DNA of 20,964 nucleotides, taken from an uncultured Blautia sp. Lineage in GTDB: Bacteria; Bacillota; Clostridia; Lachnospirales; Lachnospiraceae. Of the stretch, positions 7,813 to 15,111 are shown piece by piece. Numbering within the stretch: position 1 is the stretch's first letter; each line of letters opens with the position of its first letter. The position numbers and the translations under genes were made by a program. The stretch lies in contig CAKROW010000049.1 in assembly GCA_934373235.1 (NCBI GenBank), positions 1 through 20,964 on the forward strand. The letters are read 5' to 3'. The notes under the pieces are model-generated. The model had not been told where the DNA came from. It made no database searches and was given only the letters and a program-made list of their open reading frames with translations.

Positions 7813-8335
7813 ACTGACAGTTGCCAGAATGATTCTGGTACCATTTCTTGTACTGTTTATGCTGACTGGATGGGGCAGAGACTGGAACCGATTCATATGT
7901 CTGGCGATTTTTGTTGTGGCAAGTATTACGGACTGGTTTGACGGATATCTTGCCAGAAAAAATAATCTTGTAACAAATTTTGGAAAATTTATGGATCCAC
8001 TGGCAGACAAGCTTCTTGTATGCTCTGCGTTGATCTGCTTTATAGAGCTTGACAGACTCCCTGCCTGGATCGTGATCATTATCATCGGACGTGAGTTTAT
8101 TATCAGCGGTTTTCGCCTTATTGCCGCAGAGAACGGCGTGGTTATTGCTGCCAACTACTGGGGCAAGTTCAAGACAGTATCCCAGATGATCATGATCATT
8201 CTTCTTATGCTGGGACTTGGAGGGATTTTTGAGATCCTCACCCAGATCTTTATCTGGCTGTCCGTAGCACTTACAGTGATTTCACTGCTTACCTATATAA
8301 TGCAGAACAGAAATGTTCTTTCCATGCAGGAATAA
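7796..8335 (+). CDS. pgsA: CDP-diacylglycerol--glycerol-3-phosphate 3-phosphatidyltransferase
   Basis: This membrane enzyme makes phosphatidylglycerol phosphate from CDP-diacylglycerol and glycerol 3-phosphate, the committed step to phosphatidylglycerol and cardiolipin. The 179-residue protein starts NTPNKLTVARM. It has the full CDP-alcohol phosphotransferase signature: Asp46, Asp49, Gly50, Arg54, Gly63, Asp67 and Asp71 (DWFDGYLAR ... GKFMDPLAD). Several hydrophobic helices follow. ATG 7796 is preferred to the GTG at 7793 because TAGGAG at 7781-7786 is spaced better. It overlaps the end of rimO, and cinA follows after 30 bases. Confidence 0.94.
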   Translation: MNTPNKLTVARMILVPFLVLFMLTGWGRDWNRFICLAIFVVASITDWFDGYLARKNNLVTNFGKFMDPLADKLLVCSALICFIELDRLPAWIVIIIIGREFIISGFRLIAAENGVVIAANYWGKFKTVSQMIMIILLMLGLGGIFEILTQIFIWLSVALTVISLLTYIMQNRNVLSMQE

Positions 8336-8365
8336 AGGAAGGCAGCAAGAAAGGAGTATCATTCA

Positions 8366-9625
8366 ATGGTTACAGAACTGGTTGCAGTGGGAACTGAGAT
8401 CCTGCTGGGAAATATTGTAAATACAAACAGTGCATACCTTTCTGAAAAATGTGCATTGCTTGGATTAAGTGTTTATTATCAGGATGTAGTGGGAGATAAT
8501 GAGACAAGGATGCGGGAAGTGATTCGTACAGCACTGGAACGCTCCGATGTTGTGATCCTTACAGGCGGACTTGGCCCTACAGAGGATGATATTACCAAGG
8601 AAGTTACTGCAGAGCTTTTGGGATTTCCACTTGTGGAAGATTCCCATACAAAAGAGCTGATCATTAAATATCTGAAAGAATACGAAAAAAATAATCCTCA
8701 GAGACGTATCACTGCCAATAATTATAAGCAGGCCATGGTTCCGGAAGGAGCAAAAATCCTTGATAACCATAACGGAACAGCTCCGGGACTGATTCTGGAA
8801 AAGAACGGAAAAACAGCCATTCTTCTTCCGGGACCGCCCAATGAACTGAAGCCTATGTTTGAGGAATATGTCTTTCCTTATCTTCGTGAGAAGCAGCCGG
8901 AGATCATTTATTCCAGAATGGTGAAGATCTGCGGTATTGGCGAAAGCCAGGTGGCAGAGGAGATTCAGGATCTTATTGAGAACCAGGCCAATCCGACCAT
9001 TGCCCCTTATGCAAAGACCGGCGAGGTACATCTTCGTATCACCGCCAAGGCAGAGAATGAAAAGGAATGTAAGAAGCTGATCAAACCGGTGGTAAAGGAA
9101 CTGAAGAGCCGTTTCGGAAGCAATGTATTTGCCACTGAGGAGAGCAAAACTCTTGAGGAAACTGTGGTGGATCTTCTGAAAGAAAAAAGACTGACCCTTT
9201 CACTGGCAGAATCCCTGACAGGTGGAATGATCGCACAGAGAATCGTCAATGTGCCGGGAGCATCGGATGTGTTCGGATATGGATTTGTCACATACAGCAA
9301 TCGGGCGAAACATAAATGTCTTGGTGTAAAGAAATCTACATTGAAAACACATGGAGCGGTTTCAGCCAAGTGTGCCAGAGAGATGGCCAGAGGCGGAGTA
9401 AAGGCAGCGGACTCGGATATCTGCCTTTCGGTCACAGGCCTGGCAGGTCCCGGAGGCGGAACAGAGAAGACGCCTGTGGGGACTGTCTTTATGGGATGCA
9501 GTTACAGACATAAGACAGTAGCCAGAGAGTTTCATTTTACCGGAAACAGACAGAGAATCCGCGAGCAGACAGCAGCCCATGCCCTTGCAATGCTCCGTGA
9601 ATGTATTATGAACGGAATTCAGTAA
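8366..9625 (+). CDS. cinA: CinA: competence/damage-inducible protein, nicotinamide-nucleotide amidase
   Basis: The 419-residue protein has both CinA domains. The N-terminal MoaB/MogA-like domain has GTEILLGNIVNTNSAYLS and TGGLGPTEDDITKE (66-79). The C-terminal PncC-type domain starts near residue 275 with the catalytic-serine motif LAESLTGG and later has VTGLAGPGGGTEKTPVGTV (about 355-375). The family deamidates nicotinamide mononucleotide and, in the two-domain form, also has ADP-ribose pyrophosphatase activity. The ATG at 8366 follows AAGGAG by 9 bases. It is the last gene of the operon; recA, its usual downstream neighbour in Bacillus and many other Firmicutes, is not present in this window. 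Confidence 0.94.
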   Translation: MVTELVAVGTEILLGNIVNTNSAYLSEKCALLGLSVYYQDVVGDNETRMREVIRTALERSDVVILTGGLGPTEDDITKEVTAELLGFPLVEDSHTKELIIKYLKEYEKNNPQRRITANNYKQAMVPEGAKILDNHNGTAPGLILEKNGKTAILLPGPPNELKPMFEEYVFPYLREKQPEIIYSRMVKICGIGESQVAEEIQDLIENQANPTIAPYAKTGEVHLRITAKAENEKECKKLIKPVVKELKSRFGSNVFATEESKTLEETVVDLLKEKRLTLSLAESLTGGMIAQRIVNVPGASDVFGYGFVTYSNRAKHKCLGVKKSTLKTHGAVSAKCAREMARGGVKAADSDICLSVTGLAGPGGGTEKTPVGTVFMGCSYRHKTVAREFHFTGNRQRIREQTAAHALAMLRECIMNGIQ

Positions 9626-9632
9626 GATATAA

Positions 9633-9683
9633 AAAGAAACTATATATGAGAGGCTTAAGAGCCTCCGATATAGTTTCTTTTTT
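9633..9683. terminator. Intrinsic terminator of the yicC-cinA operon
   Basis: The outer arms are AAAGAAACTATAT (9633-9645) and its complement (9668-9680). An inner GAGGCT/AGCCTC hairpin (9650-9655 and 9660-9665) has a TAAG loop, and the structure runs into a T-rich tail. It begins 8 bases after the cinA stop. The A run at 9631-9635 means it could also work on the minus strand. Confidence 0.88.
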
Positions 9684-9748
9684 CATATAGAAAGATATCA
9701 GGACGTAAAGATTCAAGTTAAATACCTGTCATAAGTGCTAGTGATTTT

Positions 9749-9777
9749 TTGACATTCTCCTGTAAACTGTAATTAAA
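9749..9777 (+). promoter_or_regulatory. Possible promoter of the BIG2 protein gene
   Basis: A perfect TTGACA (9749-9754) lies 78 bases before the start codon. At 17 bases the -10 would be ATTAAA (9772-9777), a poor match; TGTAAT (9768-9773) is better but only 13 bases away. The -35 is clear, but the -10 assignment is not. The 9684-9831 gap holds nothing else I can support. Confidence 0.3.
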
Positions 9778-9831
9778 GAGAAACCATGTCAAACTGCTAT
9801 AGACAAAGAAAAAGCAAGGAGGGTGTATGGT

Positions 9832-11247
9832 ATGAAAAAAATCAAAAAAAGAAAAATACTTTGTATGATGTTTTTGCTGCTGACACTGATTCTGGGAACT
9901 GTTACCACGGTACAGGCATCAGCGGTGCGGCTGAACAGAACAAAACTTACGCTGATCAAAGGAGAAACCATAAGGCTTAAACTTTCAGGAACCAAAAAGA
10001 CTCCAAAGTGGTCTTCTTCGAAACCGTCTGTAGCCTCGGTATCTTCTAAGGGAACCGTAACTGCCAAAAAAAACGGAACCACTTATATATATGCAAAGAT
10101 TGGAAAAACAAAATATAAGTGTGTGGTAAAGGTAGAAACTCCCAGGATCAATTTTACAAAAAAAACACTGAAAGTCAATGAAACAGCCACGATCAAATTA
10201 TCCGGAACAACGTTGAAAGCGAAGTATACAAGTTCAAATCCAAAGATTGTCCGTGTGGCTTCCAACGGAAAGATCCGCGGATTAAAAGCAGGGACTGCAA
10301 GTATCACTGTAAAAGTAAACACCAGGAAGTATACATGCAAAGTAACAGTGGTGAAACCAGCTCCCAAGCCATCTTTAAGCAATACCTCTCTTAGAATGAA
10401 AAAAGGAGAGACAAAAAAGCTGACTGTAAAAAATTATAAAGATCTGATCGTGTGGACCAGTTCAGATAAAACTGTTGCAAGTGTAGACAGTAACGGAGTG
10501 GTAACAGCTATAAGGGATGGCAGTGCGGTGATCTGTGCTTCCGGCAGAGGGATGAAACTGAACTGTAAAATAATCGTGACAACAACAGTAAAAAAACAGA
10601 ATGAACCAACCCTGGTCAAAGGAACCAAAACTGCTAAGAAAGAGATTACCAATTCCCAAGGTAAGAAAGAAGTAGTAGAGGTGACTATCAATACCTACAC
10701 ATATAAATTTTCTACAGTACCTGTAAATCTGGGAGAATTAAAGCAGTATAATCTTACAGTCCCGGATGGACGATATAAAACGATGGCGCTTCTTATTCTT
10801 GCATACAGAACCTGGACTCCAACAAACCCTACAGATTGCGAGGAAATGCTAGCTTATCTGAATAACAGGGAGATGACACCATACTATAAAAATTTCCTCC
10901 GGGATCGCATGAAAGGTGATCAGAAATATAAATATCTTGGTAATGCCTATCTTAACGGTGCAACCCCGGAAAATAATTATACCCCGGCAAAACCGATTTC
11001 GATCACATTGCGTCAGGATACCCTGCCGGGAAAGGGAAATTCTATCAGTGAGAATATTCCTTATTTTGAGAAGACCCAGACAACACCGGATATATACAGA
11101 GCATTTATTGATTTCCCGGGATCTGACAGTTCCAGATGGATCTGCTGCTATAAACATTCCAAGACCGGAAAATGGTTTATCTGGGATCAGTCATGGCATG
11201 ATCTTCTGACAGCGGTAAAACAACCGGCAGGAGAATATCAGTACTGA
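9832..11247 (+). CDS. Secreted protein with three BIG2 (bacterial Ig-like) domains and a clostridial ENNYTP-type C-terminal domain
   Basis: The 471-residue product begins with a Sec signal peptide: basic MKKIKKRKI, a hydrophobic core to about residue 26, and a likely cut after VQASA (31). Three tandem BIG2 domains follow (about 32-101, 104-174, 181-250). Each has a W/YTSS-like strand pair, the G-x-[VI]-x-[AG] turn and a closing Cys-containing strand (YKCVVKV, YTCKVTV, LNCKIIV). A linker leads to a C-terminal domain (about 285-462) with CEEMLAYLNNREMTP, LRDRMKG, GATPENNYTPAKP (377-389) and WFIWD (448-452). I recognise this last pattern from uncharacterised, usually smaller clostridial proteins (possibly the Pfam family DUF6935, not checked). 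No LPXTG motif, transmembrane anchor or cell-wall-binding repeat is visible. The start is ATG 9832, 8 bases after AAGGAGG. BIG2 domains often mediate surface adhesion, but the function here is unknown. Confidence 0.85.
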   Translation: MKKIKKRKILCMMFLLLTLILGTVTTVQASAVRLNRTKLTLIKGETIRLKLSGTKKTPKWSSSKPSVASVSSKGTVTAKKNGTTYIYAKIGKTKYKCVVKVETPRINFTKKTLKVNETATIKLSGTTLKAKYTSSNPKIVRVASNGKIRGLKAGTASITVKVNTRKYTCKVTVVKPAPKPSLSNTSLRMKKGETKKLTVKNYKDLIVWTSSDKTVASVDSNGVVTAIRDGSAVICASGRGMKLNCKIIVTTTVKKQNEPTLVKGTKTAKKEITNSQGKKEVVEVTINTYTYKFSTVPVNLGELKQYNLTVPDGRYKTMALLILAYRTWTPTNPTDCEEMLAYLNNREMTPYYKNFLRDRMKGDQKYKYLGNAYLNGATPENNYTPAKPISITLRQDTLPGKGNSISENIPYFEKTQTTPDIYRAFIDFPGSDSSRWICCYKHSKTGKWFIWDQSWHDLLTAVKQPAGEYQY

Positions 11248-11248
11248 G

Positions 11249-12079
11249 TTATCTGTGAAGGGCAAACTTTTCAATAGCTCTTGCAACCCCTTCCTCATCA
11301 TTGGAAGCAGTGATATAATCTGCAGCAGTCTTTACTTTATCCTGGGCGTTGGACATGGCAACGCCCAGGCCTGCTTCCTGCATAAGATAAACGTCATTGT
11401 CTCCATCACCGCAGGCCATGATGGATTCTCTTGGGATTCCCAGCATTTTCCCAAGTGCAATGAGTGCAGTTCCTTTATTTACACCAGCAGCGTTGATCTC
11501 GATATTATAGCTTAAGGAACCGACCAGCTCAAGTTCTTTCAGTTCGCTTAATTCCCTCCAGGCAGCAGCGCGCTCATCCATATCTGCAAAAAGAGCCTGA
11601 ACTTTATCCATATCCCGGTTTTCTGCTGCAACCACCTGCCAGATATCCGGAACAGCTTTACGGGTGGTGCGCACATAATTCCACATATTGGGATCATGAT
11701 GATATCTGCCTACATTGTCAAGTTTGGCCTGATCTGCATAACCCTGACCATCAAAATATACCTCTGAAAGTGTGTCATATTTCTGAAAAATATGGAGAGC
11801 TTTTTTGGCACTTTCAAGAGGGAGAAGCTGCTCAATGAGAAGTTCTCCGGTATCGGTATTAAGGACTCTGGCGCCATTGGAAGTAAGGGCATAATGAATC
11901 CCGGGAAACTCCTGAAGTTCTTTGGGAATCCCGGTAAAAGGTCTTCCGGTAGCCACAAGAACCTGTATCCCTGCATCAATGGCATCTTTTAAAACCCGCT
12001 TAGTATTCTCTGTCAGATCTTTTCTGGAGGTAAGAAGTGTACCATCCAGATCCAGCCCGATCATTTTTATATTGTACAT
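11249..12079 (-). CDS. Cof-type HAD-IIB family phosphatase
   Basis: This is a cytoplasmic haloacid-dehalogenase-superfamily hydrolase of the Cof/YidA group (usual length 265-290; here 276). Motif I is DLDGTLL, with nucleophile Asp10 and general acid Asp12. Motif II is in VATGRPF (42-48), motif III is Lys202 (VNKGTAL), and motif IV is GDGDNDVYLM (224-233). The type-IIB cap lies between motifs II and III. Such enzymes dephosphorylate sugar phosphates, nucleotides or FMN; the substrate cannot be read from the sequence. The ATG at 12077-12079 has purine-rich AGGAA upstream. Its stop codon is one base away from the stop of the convergent BIG2 gene, so there is no room for a terminator between them. 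Confidence 0.92.
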   Translation of the reverse strand: MYNIKMIGLDLDGTLLTSRKDLTENTKRVLKDAIDAGIQVLVATGRPFTGIPKELQEFPGIHYALTSNGARVLNTDTGELLIEQLLPLESAKKALHIFQKYDTLSEVYFDGQGYADQAKLDNVGRYHHDPNMWNYVRTTRKAVPDIWQVVAAENRDMDKVQALFADMDERAAAWRELSELKELELVGSLSYNIEINAAGVNKGTALIALGKMLGIPRESIMACGDGDNDVYLMQEAGLGVAMSNAQDKVKTAADYITASNDEEGVARAIEKFALHR

Positions 12080-12121
12080 GATTTCCTGGTTCCTTCCTCT
12101 ATGTAAAAATTCTCTCTTTTT

Positions 12122-12150
12122 ATTCTAGCAGAAATAAAAGAACAGTGCAA
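12122..12150 (-). promoter_or_regulatory. Possible promoter of the HAD phosphatase gene
   Basis: On the minus strand TAGAAT (12127-12122) is a good -10. Seventeen bases upstream is TTGCAC (12150-12145), which matches only at TTG. The -35 overlaps the TGCAATTATTGCA dyad. Confidence 0.4.
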
Positions 12151-12158
12151 TTATTGCA
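12146..12158. promoter_or_regulatory. Operator-like dyad TGCAAT-T-ATTGCA between divergent promoters
   Basis: This is a perfect inverted repeat with 6-bp arms around one base. It overlaps the putative -35 box of the HAD gene and ends one base before the -35 box of the exonuclease gene (12160). Its position suits a regulator controlling both genes; no regulator gene is adjacent. Confidence 0.4.
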
Positions 12159-12159
12159 T

Positions 12160-12188
12160 TTGGCATATGGTAAGAAAAATGGTATACT
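12160..12188 (+). promoter_or_regulatory. Sigma-A promoter of the 5'-3' exonuclease gene
   Basis: TTGGCA (12160-12165) and TATACT (12183-12188), each five of six to consensus, are separated by 17 bases. Transcription would start near 12195, about 44 bases before the ATG. Confidence 0.75.
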
Positions 12189-12238
12189 CTGTTATGGAAA
12201 TATAAGACTATGAATAATAAAACAGAGGAGATAGATTT

Positions 12239-13288
12239 ATGCCTGAATTACTGATCATAGATGGTTCATCCATGCTTTCCACATCCTATTACGGAAATCT
12301 TCCCAAAAGCATCCTTTTTGCAAAAACAGAGGAGGAAAAAGCAGCCCATTACAAAGAAATTCTCCATACTTCAGACGGAAAATACACAAATGCCATGTTT
12401 ACTATGCTTCGCACCCTGATATCTGTTTATAAAAAAGTGCAGCCGGATTACCTGGCATTTGTATTTGATATGACAAGAGATACATTCCGCCGTACAGAAC
12501 TTGGGGCGGATTTTTACAAGGCAAACCGCAAAGAGACGGCACAGCCTTTGAAAGAACAGTTTGTTCAGATGGAAGAGTTTTTAAATGAGATCGGCTGTCC
12601 GGTATTTATGAGCCGGGAATACGAAGCAGATGATTATGCAGCATCCCTGGTGCGTAAATTTGAAGGACCGGAATTAAACACTTATGTGCTTACAAAGGAT
12701 CATGATTATTATCAGCTTGTCAGTGATTATACCCGTATGTGGCGCGTAGTGACAAAAGATAAGTTGGAAACACTGAAAGATGCCTACGGTCTCTACGGAA
12801 AAGAAGGATATGATGTACTTCCGCCTAATGTATTTGAATATACTAGGGATATTGTATATGCAGAAGAAGGTGTATATCCGGAACAGATACCGGTACTTCT
12901 TGCTATTACCGGAGATCCGGGGGATGGAATTCCGGGATGCAAAGGTGTGTCATCAGCAGCGGCTCCTCTGGTTGCAGAATATAAGACCCTGGATCGGATT
13001 TACGGTGCGATTGACAAATGCCAGGGAATAGCAAAAAAAGAAAAAGAGCTGAGTACTTTCTGGAAGGAATGCCTGGGCATCGGAAGAAGTCCCTTAAAGG
13101 CATTAAAAACCAACCGTGAGATGGTATATTTAAGTGAAAAGCTGGCAGAAATGAAGGATGATATTCCTCTTTCCTGTACACTTGAAGATCTTAAGTTCCA
13201 TGTGGATATGCCGAAATTAAAGGAATTGCTGAAGCAGTATGAGATGAACAGTATTCTTTCTGATGTGGAAAAACTGTGTAATGCATAA
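12239..13288 (+). CDS. Stand-alone 5'-3' exonuclease (PolI N-terminal / FEN family)
   Basis: The 349-residue protein is a structure-specific 5' nuclease like the N-terminal domain of DNA polymerase I, used for primer removal and flap processing. Metal-binding acidic residues are in order: Asp8 (LIIDGSS), Asp77 (AFVFDMTRDTFRR), Glu129/Asp131/Asp132 (YEADDYAAS) and Asp154/Asp156 (LTKDHDYYQLV). The helix-3-turn-helix DNA-binding motif is ITGDPGDGIPGCKGVSS (223-239), whose GDPGDGIPG replaces the usual GDSSDNIPG. YKANRKE near residue 93 is also typical. It is longer than stand-alone relatives such as YpcP or Xni (about 250-300), mainly from extra sequence before the H3TH. No polymerase domain follows. 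The ATG at 12239 has AGAGGAG 8 bases upstream. Confidence 0.9.
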   Translation: MPELLIIDGSSMLSTSYYGNLPKSILFAKTEEEKAAHYKEILHTSDGKYTNAMFTMLRTLISVYKKVQPDYLAFVFDMTRDTFRRTELGADFYKANRKETAQPLKEQFVQMEEFLNEIGCPVFMSREYEADDYAASLVRKFEGPELNTYVLTKDHDYYQLVSDYTRMWRVVTKDKLETLKDAYGLYGKEGYDVLPPNVFEYTRDIVYAEEGVYPEQIPVLLAITGDPGDGIPGCKGVSSAAAPLVAEYKTLDRIYGAIDKCQGIAKKEKELSTFWKECLGIGRSPLKALKTNREMVYLSEKLAEMKDDIPLSCTLEDLKFHVDMPKLKELLKQYEMNSILSDVEKLCNA

Positions 13289-13463
13289 AAGCATAATGAG
13301 GGATGAAGCTACATTCCAGGACTTGCTCTTGGAACCGGTGTTGCCATCTATGCAAGCTGTTCATGATTTTTACCTTTGGAGCATCCTTTTATGCCTTTCA
13401 TATACAGTTGTCTGGAGCTGATCGGTAAGGTGATCTGTACCTGGTTTTGCAGAAAAGATTTTT

Positions 13464-13492
13464 CTGACACACAGCCCGAAATATGATATGAT
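13464..13492 (+). promoter_or_regulatory. Sigma-A promoter of the nhaC-type gene
   Basis: CTGACA (13464-13469) and TATGAT (13487-13492) are 17 bases apart. An overlapping second TATGAT lies at 13482-13487. Transcription would start near 13499, about 30 bases before the chosen ATG. The rest of the gap (13289-13463) has no gene or terminator I can support. Confidence 0.6.
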
Positions 13493-13527
13493 AGACAGAA
13501 ACCGATAAAGATGAAATGGAGAATAAG

Positions 13528-14835
13528 ATGAAAAAAGAAAATGGTATTGCACTTCTTCCTATCAGTGTGTTTCTGATCCTGTATCTGGGGCTTGGGATCC
13601 TGTTTGAATATGTAATGAAGATTCCCATGGGATTTTACAATGTTCCCATTGTGGTAGCCTTTCTTGTGGCTATCCTTGTGGCGTGTCTGCAGAATCGGGA
13701 GGTAAGCTTCGACAGAAAGCTTGAGATCATGGCACAGGGGGTAGGAGATAAGAATATCATAACCATGCTGCTGATCTTTCTTACTGCCGGTTCCTTTGTA
13801 GGTGTTGTAGGCAGAAGCAGTGCGGAAAGTGTTGCCTACTGTATGCTGTCCCTGATTCCGGCCAGATTTTCAGTAGCCGTGCTGTTTGTGGTGGCATGTT
13901 TTGTGTCTGTGGCAATGGGAACCTCTGTGGGAACCATTACTTTGCTGACGCCTATTGCAGTGGCAGTTTCCGGGGCATCCGGATTTGATATGGCTTTTTG
14001 TATCGGCTCAGTTATGGGTGGTGCCATGTTCGGGGATAATCTTTCCTTTATCTCTGATACCACTATTGCTGCCTGTAACGGTCAGGGATGCGAGATGAAA
14101 GATAAGTTCCGGGAAAATTTCTGGATTGCTTTTCCTGCGGCTGTGGTGACACTGGTGGTGATACTGATTCTGTCTTTCCATACGGAGATTCAGGGAAGAG
14201 TCAGCCAGCCTTATCACTTACTGCAGATTTTTCCCTATGTACTAGTGCTGATCGGTGGTATCATCGGTATCAATGTGTTTGTGGTTCTTCTTACGGGAAT
14301 TGTTTCCGGAGCGATCATTATGCTGGCAGGAGGACATATCCAGCCGGTAGAACTGCTTTCCCATATTGGTTCCGGGGTATCTGGAATGTTTGAGACCTGT
14401 ATGGTAGCTATTTTGGTAGCAGCCATGTGTGCATTGATCCGTGAATATGGAGGGTTTGCGGCACTTCTTGGCTGGATACGGAAGATTTTTAAGGGAAAAA
14501 AGGGCGGTCAGATTGGAATGGGACTTCTGGTAGGAACCATGGATATCGCAACTGCCAACAATACTGTAGCCATTGTTATGGCAAATCCCATTGCTAAGGA
14601 AATGGCAGAACAGTATGATATTACCCCAAGAAAGACAGCTTCCATTCTGGATACCTTTTCCTGTATTTTTCAGGGAGTGATCCCTTATGGAGCACAGATG
14701 CTGGTGGCGATTTCCGCTGCCAGTGAACTGGGCTATGAAATTTCTGCTTTCCAGATCATGCCCAGACTTTTTTATCCAATGTTCCTTCTTGTAAGCTCTC
14801 TGATCGCAATACTGGGCATAAATAAAAACAAATAA
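13528..14835 (+). CDS. nhaC: NhaC-family Na+/H+ antiporter
   Basis: This is an integral membrane protein of the NhaC family that exchanges sodium (or another cation) for protons, supporting pH and sodium balance. It has 435 residues from the chosen ATG and around 10-12 hydrophobic helices. The family signature is GGAMFGDNLSFISDTTIAACNGQGCEM, given here in two parts: GAMFGDNLSFISDTTI and AACNGQGCEM. A second conserved region is MDIATANNTVAIVMANPIAK. Start 13528 is preferred because GGAG (13518-13521) sits 6 bases upstream; an in-frame ATG at 13516 would add four residues but has a weak site. Some members of this family carry malate/lactate or amino acids rather than sodium alone, so the substrate is not certain. 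Confidence 0.88.
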   Translation: MKKENGIALLPISVFLILYLGLGILFEYVMKIPMGFYNVPIVVAFLVAILVACLQNREVSFDRKLEIMAQGVGDKNIITMLLIFLTAGSFVGVVGRSSAESVAYCMLSLIPARFSVAVLFVVACFVSVAMGTSVGTITLLTPIAVAVSGASGFDMAFCIGSVMGGAMFGDNLSFISDTTIAACNGQGCEMKDKFRENFWIAFPAAVVTLVVILILSFHTEIQGRVSQPYHLLQIFPYVLVLIGGIIGINVFVVLLTGIVSGAIIMLAGGHIQPVELLSHIGSGVSGMFETCMVAILVAAMCALIREYGGFAALLGWIRKIFKGKKGGQIGMGLLVGTMDIATANNTVAIVMANPIAKEMAEQYDITPRKTASILDTFSCIFQGVIPYGAQMLVAISAASELGYEISAFQIMPRLFYPMFLLVSSLIAILGINKNK

Positions 14836-14851
14836 ATATTATATAAGTTGT

Positions 14852-14890
14852 AAATGTCAGATTCTGTTTCTTTGAATCTGGCATTTTTTT
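14852..14890 (+). terminator. Intrinsic terminator of nhaC
   Basis: The arms AAATGTCAGATTC (14852-14864) and GAATCTGGCATTT (14874-14886) pair with one G-U, followed by a T run to 14890. It begins 17 bases after the stop codon. Confidence 0.9.
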
Positions 14891-14960
14891 GTGGGATTCA
14901 GAGGGAAATTATAAAATATATGTGGTTTGTTTAAAATATATAAGATATTGAAAAAATAAA

Positions 14961-15087
14961 TGTGGTTTTATGAATGTTTTTTCAAAAAAACTCTTTACAA
15001 ACAACACAAACAGTCATATACTATGGGATGTAAAGAAAAACAACAAGAAACAATATATTGTTAAGAAATATCCAACATAAAACCACA
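14961..15087. repeat. 12-bp inverted repeat flanking the rhaD promoter, with a third partial copy
   Basis: TGTGGTTTTATG (14961-14972) recurs exactly as its reverse complement CATAAAACCACA (15076-15087). A partial direct copy, ATGTGGTTT, is at 14920-14928, 40 bases before the first. The copies lie on both sides of the rhaD promoter (14994-15022), the layout expected of half-sites for a transcription factor such as an AraC- or LacI-type sugar regulator. Confidence 0.55.
14994..15022 (+). promoter_or_regulatory. Sigma-A promoter of rhaD
   Basis: TTTACA (14994-14999) and TATACT (15017-15022) are separated by 17 bases. An A/T-tract stretch immediately upstream (14976-14991) could act as an UP element. 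Transcription would start near 15029, leaving an 83-nt leader. Confidence 0.75.
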
Positions 15088-15111
15088 ATTATAATTCGGA
15101 GGAATCAGATC

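Noticed and set aside
7363..8154. 263-codon minus-strand open frame across the rimO/pgsA junction
   Set aside because: Antisense to two well-identified overlapping genes, with no domain and no ribosome site.
13296..13421. 41-codon open frame and short hydrophobic fragments (IPGLALGTGVAIYASC in another frame) after the exonuclease gene
   Set aside because: No ribosome site and fragments too short and in different frames. It could be a decayed membrane-protein gene, but the sequence alone does not support this.
13450..13466. CAGAAAA-GAT-TTTTCTG inverted repeat before nhaC, considered as the exonuclease terminator
   Set aside because: It is a weak AT stem with no following T run, and it overlaps the nhaC -35 box. 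I could not find a convincing terminator for the exonuclease gene.
15058..15111. Upstream in-frame start of rhaD adding 18 residues
   Set aside because: The extra residues do not fit the family N-terminus and no ribosome site precedes them, while ATG 15112 has GGAGG at good spacing.
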